NCBI RefSeq assembly: GCF_027620315.1
Contig: NZ_JAPNNL010000032.1
Coordinates: 1-50,293 of the forward strand
Source of the DNA: Nonomuraea corallina
GTDB lineage: Bacteria > Actinomycetota > Actinomycetes > Streptosporangiales > Streptosporangiaceae
Direction of reading: 5' to 3'
DNA: 50,293 nucleotides
The translations under genes were made by a program, and so were the position numbers. Shown here one piece after another: positions 39,225 through 47,522 of the stretch (its first letter is position 1; each line of letters begins with the position of its first letter). Below the pieces are notes generated by a model. The model did not search any database. It was not told the DNA's origin and saw only the letters and a list, made by a program, of their open reading frames with translations.

Positions 39225-40607
39225 ATGACGCAGCCTGAACACGACGTCCTGAAGGCCGCGCAGGACAACCTGTGGTTGCACTTCACCAGGCACAGCACCT
39301 ACCAGAAGTCCGAGGTGCCCACCATCGTCCGCGGTGAGGGCTCCTACATCTACGACATCCACGGCAAGCGCTACCTCGACGGTCTGGCGGGGCTCTTCGT
39401 CGTCCAGGTCGGTCACGGACGCGGCGAGCTGGCCGAGGCCGCCGCCAAGCAGGCGCAGGAGCTGGCGTTCTTCCCGCTGTGGTCGTACGCGCACCCCAAG
39501 GCCGCGGAGCTGGCCCAGCGCCTGGCGAGCCTCGCGCCCGGCGACCTCAACCGCGTGTTCTTCACCACCGGCGGCGGCGAGGCCGTCGAGAGCGCCTGGA
39601 AGCTCGCCAAGCAGTACTACAAGCTCATCGGCAAGCCGCTCAAGCACAAGGTGATCAGCCGTCAGATCGCCTACCACGGCACCCCGCAGGGCGCCCTGTC
39701 GATCACCGGCATCCCCGCGTTCAAGCAGATGTTCGAGCCGCTCGTGCCCGGCTCGGTGCGGGTCCCCAACACCAACCACTACCGCGCCGACGAGATCACC
39801 GGCATCCCCGGCATGACCCCCGAGGAGTACGGCTTCTGGGCGGCCGAGCGGGTCGCCCGCGCCATCGAGATGGAGGGCCCCGACACGGTGGCCGCCGTCT
39901 TCGCCGAGCCGGTGCAGAACGCCGGCGGCTGCTTCCCGCCCCCGCCCGGCTACTGGCAGCGGCTGCGCGAGATCTGCGACGAGTACGACGTGCTGCTCGT
40001 CTCCGACGAGGTCATCTGCGCCTTCGGCCGCCTCGGCACCATGTTCGGCGGCGAGAAGTTCGACTACGTGCCGGACATCATCACCTGCGCCAAGGGCATG
40101 ACCAGCGGCTACGCGCCGATCGGCGCGATGATCGCGCACGACCGGCTGTTCGAGCCGTTCAAGAACGGCGAGGAGATGTTCGCCCACGGCTACACCTTCG
40201 GCGGGCACCCGGTCTCGTCCGCCGTGGCGCTGGCCAACCTCGACATCTTCGAGCGCGAGGACCTGCTCGGCCACGTCACCGCGAACGAGCCGCTGTTCCG
40301 GGCCACGCTGGAGAGCCTCAAGGAGCTGCCCATCGTCGGCGACGTGCGCGGCTCGGGCTACTTCTGGGGCATCGAGCTGGTCAAGGACCGCGACACCAAG
40401 GAGACGTTCAGCGCCGAGGAGTCCGAGCGGCTGCTGCGCGGGTTCCTGTCCCAGGCGCTGTTCGAGGCCGGCCTCTACTGCCGCGCCGACGACCGCGGCG
40501 ACCCGGTCATCCAGCTCGCGCCGCCGCTGATCGCCGGGCCGAAGGAGTTCGAGGAGATCGGCGGCATTCTGCGAAGCGTGCTGAAGGAAGCGTGGGCACG
40601 CCTCTGA
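39225..40607 (+). CDS. Class III aminotransferase (omega-amino acid:pyruvate type)
   Basis: The 460-residue PLP enzyme of subgroup III has the cofactor Lys290 in TCAKGMTSGYAPIGA, the phosphate-site TTGGGEAVESAWKLAK, the Asp anchor in LLVSDEVICAFGRLG, and YTFGGHPVSSAVALAN. It matches actinobacterial enzymes labelled aspartate aminotransferase family or omega-aminotransferase. The next gene is alanine dehydrogenase, which could regenerate pyruvate from the alanine formed, so a pyruvate-dependent transaminase is likely; donor amine is unknown. A strong terminator separates the two genes. Confidence 0.9.
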   Translation: MTQPEHDVLKAAQDNLWLHFTRHSTYQKSEVPTIVRGEGSYIYDIHGKRYLDGLAGLFVVQVGHGRGELAEAAAKQAQELAFFPLWSYAHPKAAELAQRLASLAPGDLNRVFFTTGGGEAVESAWKLAKQYYKLIGKPLKHKVISRQIAYHGTPQGALSITGIPAFKQMFEPLVPGSVRVPNTNHYRADEITGIPGMTPEEYGFWAAERVARAIEMEGPDTVAAVFAEPVQNAGGCFPPPPGYWQRLREICDEYDVLLVSDEVICAFGRLGTMFGGEKFDYVPDIITCAKGMTSGYAPIGAMIAHDRLFEPFKNGEEMFAHGYTFGGHPVSSAVALANLDIFEREDLLGHVTANEPLFRATLESLKELPIVGDVRGSGYFWGIELVKDRDTKETFSAEESERLLRGFLSQALFEAGLYCRADDRGDPVIQLAPPLIAGPKEFEEIGGILRSVLKEAWARL

Positions 40608-40615
40608 ACGACAAG

Positions 40616-40652
40616 ATATCCGGTACGGGATCCCGTACCGGATATTTTTTTC
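40616..40652 (+). terminator. Perfect 30-bp palindrome with T-tract
   Basis: The sequence 40616-40645 is a perfect palindrome with 15-bp arms (ATATCCGGTACGGGA and its complement), followed by seven T. It starts 9 bp after the aminotransferase stop and ends just before the ald ribosome site. Confidence 0.88.
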
Positions 40653-40674
40653 TCTGGAACAAGGAGCACCACCC

Positions 40675-41790
40675 ATGAAGATCGGCGTGCCTGCCGAGGT
40701 CAAGAACCACGAATACCGCGTCGCCGTCACCCCCGCCGGCGTGCACGAGCTGGTCAGCCGCGGCCATGACGTCACCGTCCAGCGCGGCGCGGGCGAGGGC
40801 TCGCACATCCCGGACGAGGAGTATCTCGCCGCCGGCGCCAAGATCCGCGACGACGCCGACCAGGTGTGGGCCGAGGCCGACCTGGTGCTGAAGGTGAAGG
40901 AGCCGGTCGCGGAGGAGTACCACCGGCTGCGCGAGGGCCTCGTCCTGTTCACCTACCTGCACCTGGCCGCCTCCCGCGCCTGCACCGACGCGCTGCTGTC
41001 CGCCCGCACCACCGCCGTCGCGTACGAGACCGTGCAGGTCAACGGGACGCTGCCGCTGCTCGCGCCGATGTCGGAGGTCGCGGGCCGGCTGGCGCCGCAG
41101 GTGGGCGCCTACAACCTGATGCGGTTCAACGGCGGGCGCGGCGTGCTGCCCGGCGGCGTGCCCGGCGTCGCCCCCGCCAAGGTCGTCGTCATCGGCGGCG
41201 GCGTCTCCGGCCTGAACGCGGCGCAGATCGCCGTCGGCATGGGCGCCGACGTCACCGTGCTCGACACCAACGTCGACCGGCTGCGCCAGATCGACGCCGT
41301 CTACCAGGGCCGGCTCAAGACCCTGGTGTCGAACGCGTACGCGATCGAGCGGGAGGTGCTCACCGCCGACCTGGTCATCGGCGCGGTGCTCATCCCCGGC
41401 GCCAAGGCCCCGACGCTGGTCTCCAACGACCTCGTCGCCCGCATGAAGCCCGGCTCGGTGCTCGTCGACATCGCCATCGACCAGGGCGGCTGCTTCGCCG
41501 ACTCGCGGCCGACCACGCACGCCCAGCCGACCTACGAGGTGCACGGCTCGGTGTTCTACTGCGTGGCCAACATGCCGGGCTCGGTGCCCCACACGTCCAC
41601 CTACGCGCTCACCAACGCGACGCTCCCGTACGCGGTCAAGCTGGCCGACCAGGGCTGGAAGGAGGCGCTGCGCGGCGACGCCGGCCTCGCGGGCGGCCTC
41701 AACGCCCACGACGGCGCCCTCACCAACGAGCCCGTCGCCCAGGCGCTCGGCCTGGCCCACACGCCGGTGGAGGAGGTCCTGACCGCCTGA
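40675..41790 (+). CDS. ald: Alanine dehydrogenase
   Basis: This 371-residue enzyme interconverts L-alanine and pyruvate plus ammonia with NAD. Length and active-site residues match mycobacterial Ald: Arg15 (EYRVAVTP), Lys75 (LKVKEP), His96 (TYLHLAA) and Asp269 (VDIAIDQGG). The Rossmann motif is [14 protein letters not shown] at about 170-183. AAGGAG precedes ATG 40675. Its upstream gene is an aminotransferase, but a strong terminator intervenes, so ald either depends on read-through or has a promoter inside the short spacer. It is convergent with the Sel1-repeat gene. Confidence 0.96.
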   Translation: MKIGVPAEVKNHEYRVAVTPAGVHELVSRGHDVTVQRGAGEGSHIPDEEYLAAGAKIRDDADQVWAEADLVLKVKEPVAEEYHRLREGLVLFTYLHLAASRACTDALLSARTTAVAYETVQVNGTLPLLAPMSEVAGRLAPQVGAYNLMRFNGGRGVLPGGVPGVAPAKVVVIGGGVSGLNAAQIAVGMGADVTVLDTNVDRLRQIDAVYQGRLKTLVSNAYAIEREVLTADLVIGAVLIPGAKAPTLVSNDLVARMKPGSVLVDIAIDQGGCFADSRPTTHAQPTYEVHGSVFYCVANMPGSVPHTSTYALTNATLPYAVKLADQGWKEALRGDAGLAGGLNAHDGALTNEPVAQALGLAHTPVEEVLTA

Positions 41791-41796
41791 GCGCTC

Positions 41797-41824
41797 CCGC
41801 CCGTCCGGGGTCATTCCCGGGCGG
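41797..41824. terminator. Hairpin between convergent ald and Sel1 genes
   Basis: CCGCCCG (41797-41803) pairs with CGGGCGG (41818-41824) across a 14-nt loop; the far arm lies in the Sel1 gene end. No T-tract, so this is tentative. Confidence 0.35.
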
Positions 41825-43193
41825 CGCCGGAGAGCCCCAGCCGGTGGCGCAGCTCGCGCGCCGTCGCCAGCACGTGCTCCACCTCCGCCGGGCTGGGCCA
41901 CGGGGCGCTGCCGGGGCGCAGCAGCGTGCCGCGCACCGACGCCAGGTGCTCCACCGCGCTCGCGTGCAGGCCGCTCCGCGTCACCAGCCACGGGATCACC
42001 TCGCCGTGGTCGAGCAGCGGCCTGGTCACCAGGTCCCAGGTGGCGAGGATCTCGGTCAGCTCCGCCACCCCCAGCGCCGCCCCGCCCCTGCGGTCGGTCG
42101 CCAGCGCGGCCAGCTCGGCCCGGGCGGCCAGCTCCGGCTCGGCCGGCCGGTCCCAGACGGGCGGCGGCGGGCCGGTCAGCCACTCCTGGGCCTCGCCGTC
42201 GCGCCCCGCCGCCGACAGCAGCCCGGCGAGCTCCAGCGCCGCCCGGTGGTGCCCCGCCAGCGCCGCCTGCCTGAACCAGTGCCGGCCGCCCTTCAGGTCG
42301 CCGAACTCGGCGATCAGCAGCAGCCCGAAGTTGAACGCCGACTCCGGGTCGCCGGCCGCCGCGCCCCTGCCGAACCAGTGGCCGGCCCCCTTGGCGTCAC
42401 CCAGCTCCACGCAGACGAACCCGGCCATCCGCTGACTGTCCAGCCGTCCCGCGTACGCCGCCCGCTCGTACCAGCCCCTGGCGGTGCGCAGGTCGCGGCG
42501 GGCCAGCGCGATGGCGCCCAGCTGCGCCGCCGCGCCCGGATGCTCGCTCTTGGCGGCCAGCCGGTAGTAGGACTCGGCGCCTTCGGGATCGCGCCCGGCC
42601 CGCAGGAACAGCCCCAGACAGTAGGCGGCGCCCGCGTGGCCCGCCCGGCAGGCCGTCTCCCACCAGCGCACGGTCTCCTCGTCCTGGCCCGCCGAGTAGG
42701 CCAGGAAGCCCAGGTCGTAGGCCGACGCGGCGTCACCGTCCGCCGCCGCCCGCCGGTGCCACTCGCGCGCCGCCGCGGGCTCACCGGCGTCCTCGCAGAT
42801 CAGCGCCAGCTTGCGCGCCGCCGACCGGTTGCCGTCGCGGGCCGCGCGCTCGTACCAGAACCTGGCCCTGCCGGGGTCGCCGCGCTGCTCCAGCAGCAGC
42901 GTGGCCAGGTTGACCGCCGCCTCCGGGTCGCCCGCCGCGGCCGCCCGCTCGTACCAGCCGAGCGCCTCGTCGAGCGTGCCGTGCTTCTCGTGCCACAGGC
43001 CCAGGTTGTAGGCGCTGTCGACGTTGCCGGCCCCGGCCGCGGACTCCCACCAGTGGCGGGCCGCGCCACGGTCGCCGCGCTGGGCGTAGAGCCTGCCGAG
43101 CCGGTGCGCGGCCCGGGCGTCGCCCTCCCGCGCGGCCATCAGGAGCTCGGCCTCGTCGCCCACCCGGGGCGCCGGAACGGCCGGCCTCGTCAT
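41811..43193 (-). CDS. Sel1-like/TPR repeat protein
   Basis: The 460-residue cytoplasmic protein is built of about eight to nine Sel1-like repeats of 33-36 residues (for example GDPEAAVNLATLLLEQRGDPGRARFWYERAARDGN cited in part: NLATLLLEQRGD, WYERAARDGN). The last 110 residues are a non-repeat domain (VAELTEILATWDLVTRPLLDH...VEHVLATARELRHRLGLSG). Sel1 repeats mediate protein contacts, often in assembly or signalling. No enzyme domain is present. I use ATG 43193, preceded by AAGGTGAT; starts at 43211 and 43274 are in frame but lack a ribosome site. It has no evident operon partner. Confidence 0.85.
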   Translation of the reverse strand: MTRPAVPAPRVGDEAELLMAAREGDARAAHRLGRLYAQRGDRGAARHWWESAAGAGNVDSAYNLGLWHEKHGTLDEALGWYERAAAAGDPEAAVNLATLLLEQRGDPGRARFWYERAARDGNRSAARKLALICEDAGEPAAAREWHRRAAADGDAASAYDLGFLAYSAGQDEETVRWWETACRAGHAGAAYCLGLFLRAGRDPEGAESYYRLAAKSEHPGAAAQLGAIALARRDLRTARGWYERAAYAGRLDSQRMAGFVCVELGDAKGAGHWFGRGAAAGDPESAFNFGLLLIAEFGDLKGGRHWFRQAALAGHHRAALELAGLLSAAGRDGEAQEWLTGPPPPVWDRPAEPELAARAELAALATDRRGGAALGVAELTEILATWDLVTRPLLDHGEVIPWLVTRSGLHASAVEHLASVRGTLLRPGSAPWPSPAEVEHVLATARELRHRLGLSGAARE

Positions 43194-43291
43194 ATCACCT
43201 TGCCAGAGCATGCCAGAAAGGGTGGCATGTGATCGCCCGATCGCGAACGGTAATCGCCGCGCGCCCGGCAGCATTTACCCGCTCCCGCCGC

Positions 43292-44164
43292 CTACTCCGC
43301 GGAGAACGTGATGAATCCGGTGAACATCCCCATGCCGCAGGCGTAGCGGAGGGTGCCCGGCGGCTGCGGCGGCAGCCGTACGGTCGCGGGCAGCGCCAGG
43401 TCCCGCCCGGCGAAGACCACGGTGTCGGTGCAGCCCCGGTCGACCCGCTTGAACACCACCTCGACCGGCACCCCGGCGGGCGCCCGCACCGCCGCCGGCC
43501 GGTAGCCGTCGCGCAGCGCCCAGATGGTCACCACGGGGCTCCGGTCTCCCGCGGTGGTGGTGGCGGTGGCGGGCAGCCAGCCGCCGAGGTTGATCCCGGC
43601 GCCGATCGTCCACAGCCCCGTGGCGGCGGCCAGCACCGCCGCCGCCTGCACCAGCCTCGTACGGGTGACGCGCCGCAGCAGCCAGCCCAGCAGGCCCAGC
43701 GCGGGCGCGGTGCCGAGCACGAAGCCGGCCATCACCGCCGCCCCGGACAGCGGCGAACCGCTGGAGATCGCTATCAGCTCCATGCCGATCGTGACCCCGC
43801 ACGGCACCAGGATCGTGGCGGCGCCCAGCAGCGGCGGGCCGAGGGCGCCGAACGCGCGCCGGGACGGCTCGCACCCGGGGCGGCGGTAGAGCCTGACCGC
43901 GAACGCGACCACCATGAGGCCCGCCGCCACCAGCAGCACCGCCCGCGCCTGCGGCGGCGGCTTCACCGCCGAACCGGCCAGCCCGAGCAGCGCGCCCATC
44001 GCCGTATAGGACAGCAGCCGTCCGGTGAGGAACCACCCCAGCACGGTACGGTCACGCTCCCCGGTCAGCCCGACGAGCAGCCCCCCTTGCACAGCCGTGC
44101 ACGAAGCGGTCCCCGCCAGCACCCCGGCCACGACCCCACTGCCGAACAGGGCCGCCGCCTGCAT
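43292..44164 (-). CDS. TauE/SafE (UreH-like) membrane protein fused to a cupredoxin-like domain
   Basis: The 290-residue protein has six helices (1-195) of the UreH/TauE-SafE type, including ASCTAVQGGLLVGLTGERDR and LVPCGVTIGMELI, each with a Cys in the conserved loop as in metal-handling members. A short Thr-rich linker leads to a C-terminal domain (about 210-290) like Cupredoxin_1: GYRPAAVRAPAGVPVEVVFK, then RGCTDTVVF and YACGMGMFTGFI. Two Cys and the Met pair of CGMGM could bind Cu(I) outside the membrane. So a copper transport or assembly role is likely, yet the domain lacks the usual His ligand. It ends just before the Sel1 gene region and is divergent from the toxin-antitoxin operon. 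Confidence 0.82.
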   Translation of the reverse strand: MQAAALFGSGVVAGVLAGTASCTAVQGGLLVGLTGERDRTVLGWFLTGRLLSYTAMGALLGLAGSAVKPPPQARAVLLVAAGLMVVAFAVRLYRRPGCEPSRRAFGALGPPLLGAATILVPCGVTIGMELIAISSGSPLSGAAVMAGFVLGTAPALGLLGWLLRRVTRTRLVQAAAVLAAATGLWTIGAGINLGGWLPATATTTAGDRSPVVTIWALRDGYRPAAVRAPAGVPVEVVFKRVDRGCTDTVVFAGRDLALPATVRLPPQPPGTLRYACGMGMFTGFITFSAE

Positions 44165-44381
44165 GCTCGTCCTCCCCGCCCAAGGTCCCTACACGGAAGG
44201 TAGCGGTCCGAGCCGGACGCGGCCAGTGACAGTTTATTCACTCAGTGTACCGTTTGTCGTTCTCCCCCGAGCGAGGAGGAAGGAGGGATGTACCTATTGT
44301 GAATGCGGCGACACGTTGCGTAGTGGGATTGCGGTAGATTCTTGACCTCAGCTTGGTGTCGGAACCTTTCGAGGTGGCGAA

Positions 44382-44744
44382 GTGCAGGAGAAGCCTGACG
44401 CAGTCTGGCACTTCTACCGCACGCCGAATGGCCGCCCTGTCGTCAGCGAAGAGATCAAGGATGTCCTTGGTGATGGTCCCCCAAAGAAGGAACTGGGCGC
44501 TCTGCTTAGCAGGATCCAGTACAACCGGGCCCTGCCGCGAGACACCGGATGTCTCGGCCGCGGGCTGTACGAGGCCCGCTTGAGTCATGCGAGCAATGAA
44601 TACCGCCTCTACTTCGCCCATGGACCGCAGGGCGAGCATGTGCTTCTGGCGCTGGCCTTTCACATGAAGGGAAGCAGGGGAGCTCAGGACCGAGTCATCG
44701 ACCTCGCCAGGAACCGTCTGGTCGACTGGCTGGAGAGAATATAA
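44382..44744 (+). CDS. RelE/HigB-like toxin (Gp49-like)
   Basis: The 120-residue protein starts at GTG 44382 with GAGGTGGC upstream. WHFYRTPNGRPVVSEEI, LGRGLYEARLSHASNEYRLYFA and HVLLALAFHMKGSR are characteristic of the HigB/Gp49 branch of RelE-type mRNA interferases, including the basic/aromatic residues of the active face. The next gene is an XRE-type HTH protein, 30 bp downstream, giving the toxin-first order of higBA systems. It would cleave ribosome-bound mRNA when free of antitoxin; activity is not shown. The gene has lower GC and different codon use than its neighbours, as for accessory DNA. Confidence 0.85.
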   Translation: MQEKPDAVWHFYRTPNGRPVVSEEIKDVLGDGPPKKELGALLSRIQYNRALPRDTGCLGRGLYEARLSHASNEYRLYFAHGPQGEHVLLALAFHMKGSRGAQDRVIDLARNRLVDWLERI

Positions 44745-44774
44745 GGTGAAGCCGATACGGGGAGGTGGTAGGTG

Positions 44775-45170
44775 ATGGACCCGCGCATCGCCGAGCTTCT
44801 GGACATCGACCTGGAGGATCCCGAAGTCCAGCGCGAGAACGCCGCGATTGATCGAGACATGCGGCTGATCGAGACGCTGGTGAGCGTCCGCCGGCAACGC
44901 GGTATGACGCAAGCAGACGTCGCGGAACGCATGGGCCGCAGTCAGCCGGCCGTGTCCGATTTCGAACGTCTGGGTGGCGACCCTCACCTCTCCACGATCC
45001 GGCGCTATGCACTGGCGATCGGTGTGGACGTGCACCACGTGGTCAGCATGCCCGGAGAGGTCGGCGCGACAAGCTCCACGCCGACCAGGATTCAGGTGTC
45101 CGGATGGGAGGCGGAGACGCCGCAGACCTCCGGGACGGCCACCATCGATCTAAGGCGAGCCGGACTGTGA
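44775..45170 (+). CDS. XRE-family HTH antitoxin (HigA-like)
   Basis: The 131-residue protein has an N-terminal helical segment and an HTH_3 at about 38-92: LVSVRRQRGMTQADVAERMG, SQPAVSDFERLGGDPHLSTI and RRYALAIGVDVHHVV. It would neutralise the toxin and repress the operon. The C-terminal 35 residues are a polar tail that may bind the toxin. GGAGGTGG is placed well for ATG 44775; GTG 44772 is too close. Its stop overlaps the next start (TGATG), so the third gene is coupled. A decayed copy of this HTH lies at 48225-48335. Confidence 0.87.
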   Translation: MDPRIAELLDIDLEDPEVQRENAAIDRDMRLIETLVSVRRQRGMTQADVAERMGRSQPAVSDFERLGGDPHLSTIRRYALAIGVDVHHVVSMPGEVGATSSTPTRIQVSGWEAETPQTSGTATIDLRRAGL

Positions 45171-45613
45171 TGGAAGGATTTCTCGTCCTCGCCGACTCCG
45201 GTAACACGGATCTGACCACCGGTAAGGTCCACCTGCTTGGGGCCGGATGGTCGCTGACCGGTCCAGTGGTGCCCACCTCGGCCGTGGCAGGCTTCTTGCG
45301 GATCCCCTGGGACGACGTCAAAAAGGACCTCGACTTTCGTCTCCGACTGGTAGGCGACAACAGAGACCCGGTCAAGATCCCCGCGGCCGACGGAAAGACC
45401 AAGCCGGTGATCTTCAACGGCAAACTCGGGATCGTAAACGTCCGGCCGCAAGACGGCGTCGCTCGCAGCATCCCGATGAACCTCTCCTTCTCCCTGAACA
45501 TCCCTGCGTTGCCCCTCGCTCCCGGCTCCACCTACGAATGGGTCTTGGATGTCGGGGAAACGGAAGTGGCATCTGTCCGCTTCGGCGTACGTCCAGAGAC
45601 CGCCCACGTCTGA
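45170..45613 (+). CDS. DUF6941-like protein, third gene of the toxin-antitoxin operon
   Basis: The 147-residue protein reads MEGFLVLADSGNTDLTTGKVHLLGAGWSLTG at its start (cited as MEGFLVLADSGN and KVHLLGAGWSLTG). It continues as an all-beta-looking domain with PWDDVKKDLDFRLRLV, ARSIPMNLSFSLNIPALPL and a final SVRFGVRP. This resembles actinobacterial and phage-associated proteins of the DUF6941 group, whose role is unknown; the match is from memory and moderate. The ATG overlaps the antitoxin stop, so it is made together with HigA. Possible roles are antitoxin accessory or a target sensor. Confidence 0.68.
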   Translation: MEGFLVLADSGNTDLTTGKVHLLGAGWSLTGPVVPTSAVAGFLRIPWDDVKKDLDFRLRLVGDNRDPVKIPAADGKTKPVIFNGKLGIVNVRPQDGVARSIPMNLSFSLNIPALPLAPGSTYEWVLDVGETEVASVRFGVRPETAHV

Positions 45614-45665
45614 AGGTGCACCTTGCCTCTCACCTGGGCGAGTCACCGCGTGGGCCGGAAGCTGG

Positions 45666-45706
45666 GCACCATCCGCCGCGTGACGGGAGTCCGCCGGTGA
45701 TGGTGC
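45666..45706. terminator. Inverted repeat after the toxin-antitoxin operon
   Basis: GCACCATC (45666-45673) pairs with GATGGTGC (45699-45706) around a 25-nt loop, 53 bp after the stop. It may be a terminator or an operator of the methyltransferase gene. Confidence 0.3.
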
Positions 45707-45767
45707 TTCCGCGCGTCGTCCCGTACGGCTGAGGATGGCGGTCCCCTACACACAGCGAGGTGCGGGC

Positions 45768-46424
45768 ATGGACTGGCAGACGTGGCACGACGACTACGAT
45801 CTCTCCGGCTCTCCGCTGGCGCGGCGGCTGCGCGTGGTCCAGGAGCGGATCGAGGCGGCGCTCGACGCCTGCGCCCCCGGTCCGGTGAAGGCGATCAGTC
45901 TCTGCGCCGGTCAGGGCCGCGACCTCCTCGGCGTGCTGGCCGCTCATCCACGCCGCGCCGACGTACGAGCGCGCCTGGTGGAGCTGGACCCGCGCAACGC
46001 CGCCGCCGCCCGGCAGGCCGCGGCGGCGGCCGGGCTGGACCAGGTCGAGGTGCTGACCGCCGACGCTGCTTTCACCGACTGTTACCAGGGCATGGCGCCC
46101 GCCGACCTCGTACTCGCCTGCGGGATCTTCGGCAACATCACCGACGAGGACATCGAGCGCACCGTCGATGCCTGCTCGCAGCTCTGCGCCACCGGCGGCA
46201 CCGTCATCTGGACACGGCACCGCGACGCGCCCGACGTGGTGCCGCTGATCTGCGACTGGTTCGGGGACCGGGGTTTCGAGCTCTCCTGGCTGTCGGACCC
46301 GGAGGCGGGCTTCGGCGTCGGCGCCCACCGCTTCACCGGCCACCCGAAACCCCTGGCCCTCGGCGAACGCCTGTTCACCTTCGTCGACCGCGACACGCTC
46401 CGTGAGCCGCGCGCCGAGCCGTGA
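45768..46424 (+). CDS. SAM-dependent methyltransferase, class I
   Basis: The 218-residue Rossmann methyltransferase has motif I AISLCAGQGRDLLG, motif II VELDPRNAAAARQAA and motif IV ADLVLACGIFGNI. Family members of this kind in actinomycetes are standalone small-molecule methyltransferases; no substrate can be assigned. I choose ATG 45768 (MDWQTWHDDYDL, the family-typical start) over ATG 45735, which is only a few bases from its possible ribosome site. It sits between the toxin-antitoxin operon and the solitary CRISPR repeat. Confidence 0.85.
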   Translation: MDWQTWHDDYDLSGSPLARRLRVVQERIEAALDACAPGPVKAISLCAGQGRDLLGVLAAHPRRADVRARLVELDPRNAAAARQAAAAAGLDQVEVLTADAAFTDCYQGMAPADLVLACGIFGNITDEDIERTVDACSQLCATGGTVIWTRHRDAPDVVPLICDWFGDRGFELSWLSDPEAGFGVGAHRFTGHPKPLALGERLFTFVDRDTLREPRAEP

Positions 46425-46450
46425 GTCCACTCGGATGGCATTGAGTCCGG

Positions 46451-46479
46451 GAGACCATCCCCGCGTGCGCGGGGAGCAC
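46451..46479 (-). CRISPR. Solitary type I-E-like CRISPR repeat (no array)
   Basis: On the minus strand the 27 bases 46479-46453 read GTGCTCCCCGCGCACGCGGG followed by GATGGTC, with the CCCCGCG/CGCGGGG hairpin; this is the familiar actinobacterial I-E repeat. Only one copy is present; no second copy occurs within a spacer length on either side, and no cas gene is in the window. The upstream minus-strand side is A/T-richer (46490-46550), as a leader would be. Confidence 0.6.
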
Positions 46480-46728
46480 CTACACCTCTCGCTGACCTGC
46501 GGTTTTACCTGCCTCAGCGGCCATTTTCGAGTACTTTCTCTGATTCGGACATGACGACATCGTGTCCTTGCTTCTGCATCGCAAGGCCGGCGCCGGAGGT
46601 GTTGTCAATCTTCGTACGCGTCCAGGCCGGACGATTCTGAAGCACGCGCACGACGTTGTCGACTCTCTGCTCGTATGTGCCCATCGTCTCAGTGACTACC
46701 AGGCAGAACAGGCCGGCTGTCCAGGCGG
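46480..46728. other. Gene-poor stretch: leader-like DNA and left copy of the 21-bp repeat
   Basis: The gap 46425-46728 has no convincing gene. 46490-46550 is relatively AT-rich and adjoins the CRISPR repeat where a leader would be. The frame 46562-46903 on the plus strand is open but without a ribosome site and overlaps a better minus-strand gene. Confidence 0.4.
46612..46632 (+). repeat. 21-bp direct repeat, left copy
   Basis: Twenty-one bases beginning TCGTACGCGTCCAGG and ending CCGGAC are identical to 48337-48357. The two copies bracket about 1.7 kb with the DUF397/GntR genes. Confidence 0.7.
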
Positions 46729-47034
46729 CTACAGCGCGTCACCTTCCAGCAGGCGATCCCATAGCCTTATCGCGTCGCCGGCTTGCAGCCAGGGGCTCTC
46801 GCTGATCCTGCTGTCACCGGACCACCTCACCGTGCGGCGGATATGGACCAGGCCGCCCGCCGTGCAGAGTTCGTACACGATCGGCGCGCAGGCGCACGTG
46901 TGACTGCGGACCCTGACCGAGCCGCAGCGCGGCATCGGGTCCGACCAGTCGATCTTGAGGTGGCCGTCTCGAAGGGGCGGCAGATGGATTCCGACGCACT
47001 CCTCGCGTGGCGTCGCGGACCTACGGGCCATCAT
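46729..47034 (-). CDS. Small actinomycete hypothetical protein
   Basis: The 101-residue protein (MMARRSATPREECVG...) has RSHTCACAPIVYELCTAGGLVHIRRT and ends DAIRLWDRLLEGDAL. Similar short proteins occur beside DUF397 and HTH genes in actinomycetes, but no Pfam name comes to mind. Two Cys-x-Cys-type residues and the repeated Arg could hint at nucleic-acid or metal contact; this is speculation. Its start overlaps the stop of the upstream gene (ATGA), so it is the second of a coupled pair. Confidence 0.55.
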   Translation of the reverse strand: MMARRSATPREECVGIHLPPLRDGHLKIDWSDPMPRCGSVRVRSHTCACAPIVYELCTAGGLVHIRRTVRWSGDSRISESPWLQAGDAIRLWDRLLEGDAL

Positions 47035-47435
47035 GATGCACGCCTACGGGCCGGGCAGGGGTGGGGGACGTGCCGGTTGGGGCAGCAGATCACGCCGATG
47101 GTGACGAATCGACCGCCGTGCAACCACTCGCCCCACTGCACGTCCACGCCTCTGGGCAAGAGGTCGCGGGCGGCCTCCAGACGTTCCTCGACCGGGATCC
47201 ACTCGGGTAGCAACAGTGCCGTGCGCGCCTTGCCGTACTCCTCGGACATCCAGGCCACCGCTGATGCCACGTGCTCGAAGCTGGCCGCCATCCGTGGCGC
47301 GGGTTTGAGTAGCCAGTCGCCGGTGCGCATAGGCGGCAGCGTGGAGGTGGGGAATTCGGGTGAGGTGGGGCGGCGGTGGGCTTCGTTGGCGCGCTCCGCT
47401 CCGGGGCCGGTCCACTGGTAAGCGTGCCAATGCAT
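47031..47435 (-). CDS. Small hypothetical protein coupled to the next gene
   Basis: The 134-residue protein starts MHWHAYQWTGPGAER after GGGAGAG at good spacing. The middle (AASFEHVASAVAWMSEEYGKARTALLLPEWIP, cited in part as SAVAWMSEEYGKARTALL) is helix-like, and WLHGGRFVTIGVICCPN follows. No family is recognised. The 4-bp overlap with the following gene and the same direction as the DUF397 gene suggest one operon of three small genes. Confidence 0.55.
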   Translation of the reverse strand: MHWHAYQWTGPGAERANEAHRRPTSPEFPTSTLPPMRTGDWLLKPAPRMAASFEHVASAVAWMSEEYGKARTALLLPEWIPVEERLEAARDLLPRGVDVQWGEWLHGGRFVTIGVICCPNRHVPHPCPARRRAS

Positions 47436-47522
47436 GGTGAGGCTCTCCCGATAGGGTTTGGGGGGTGGGTGATCCCTGCTTGCTTGGATCAGGCAGGGAT
47501 CGCCCGTCTCGCGGGGTGACCT

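Noticed and set aside
46480..46550. A CRISPR array following the single repeat
   Set aside because: Looked for a second copy of the repeat 32-34 bp away on both sides and found none.
46562..46903. 113-codon plus-strand frame
   Set aside because: No ribosome site, no domain, and overlaps a better-supported coupled minus-strand gene.
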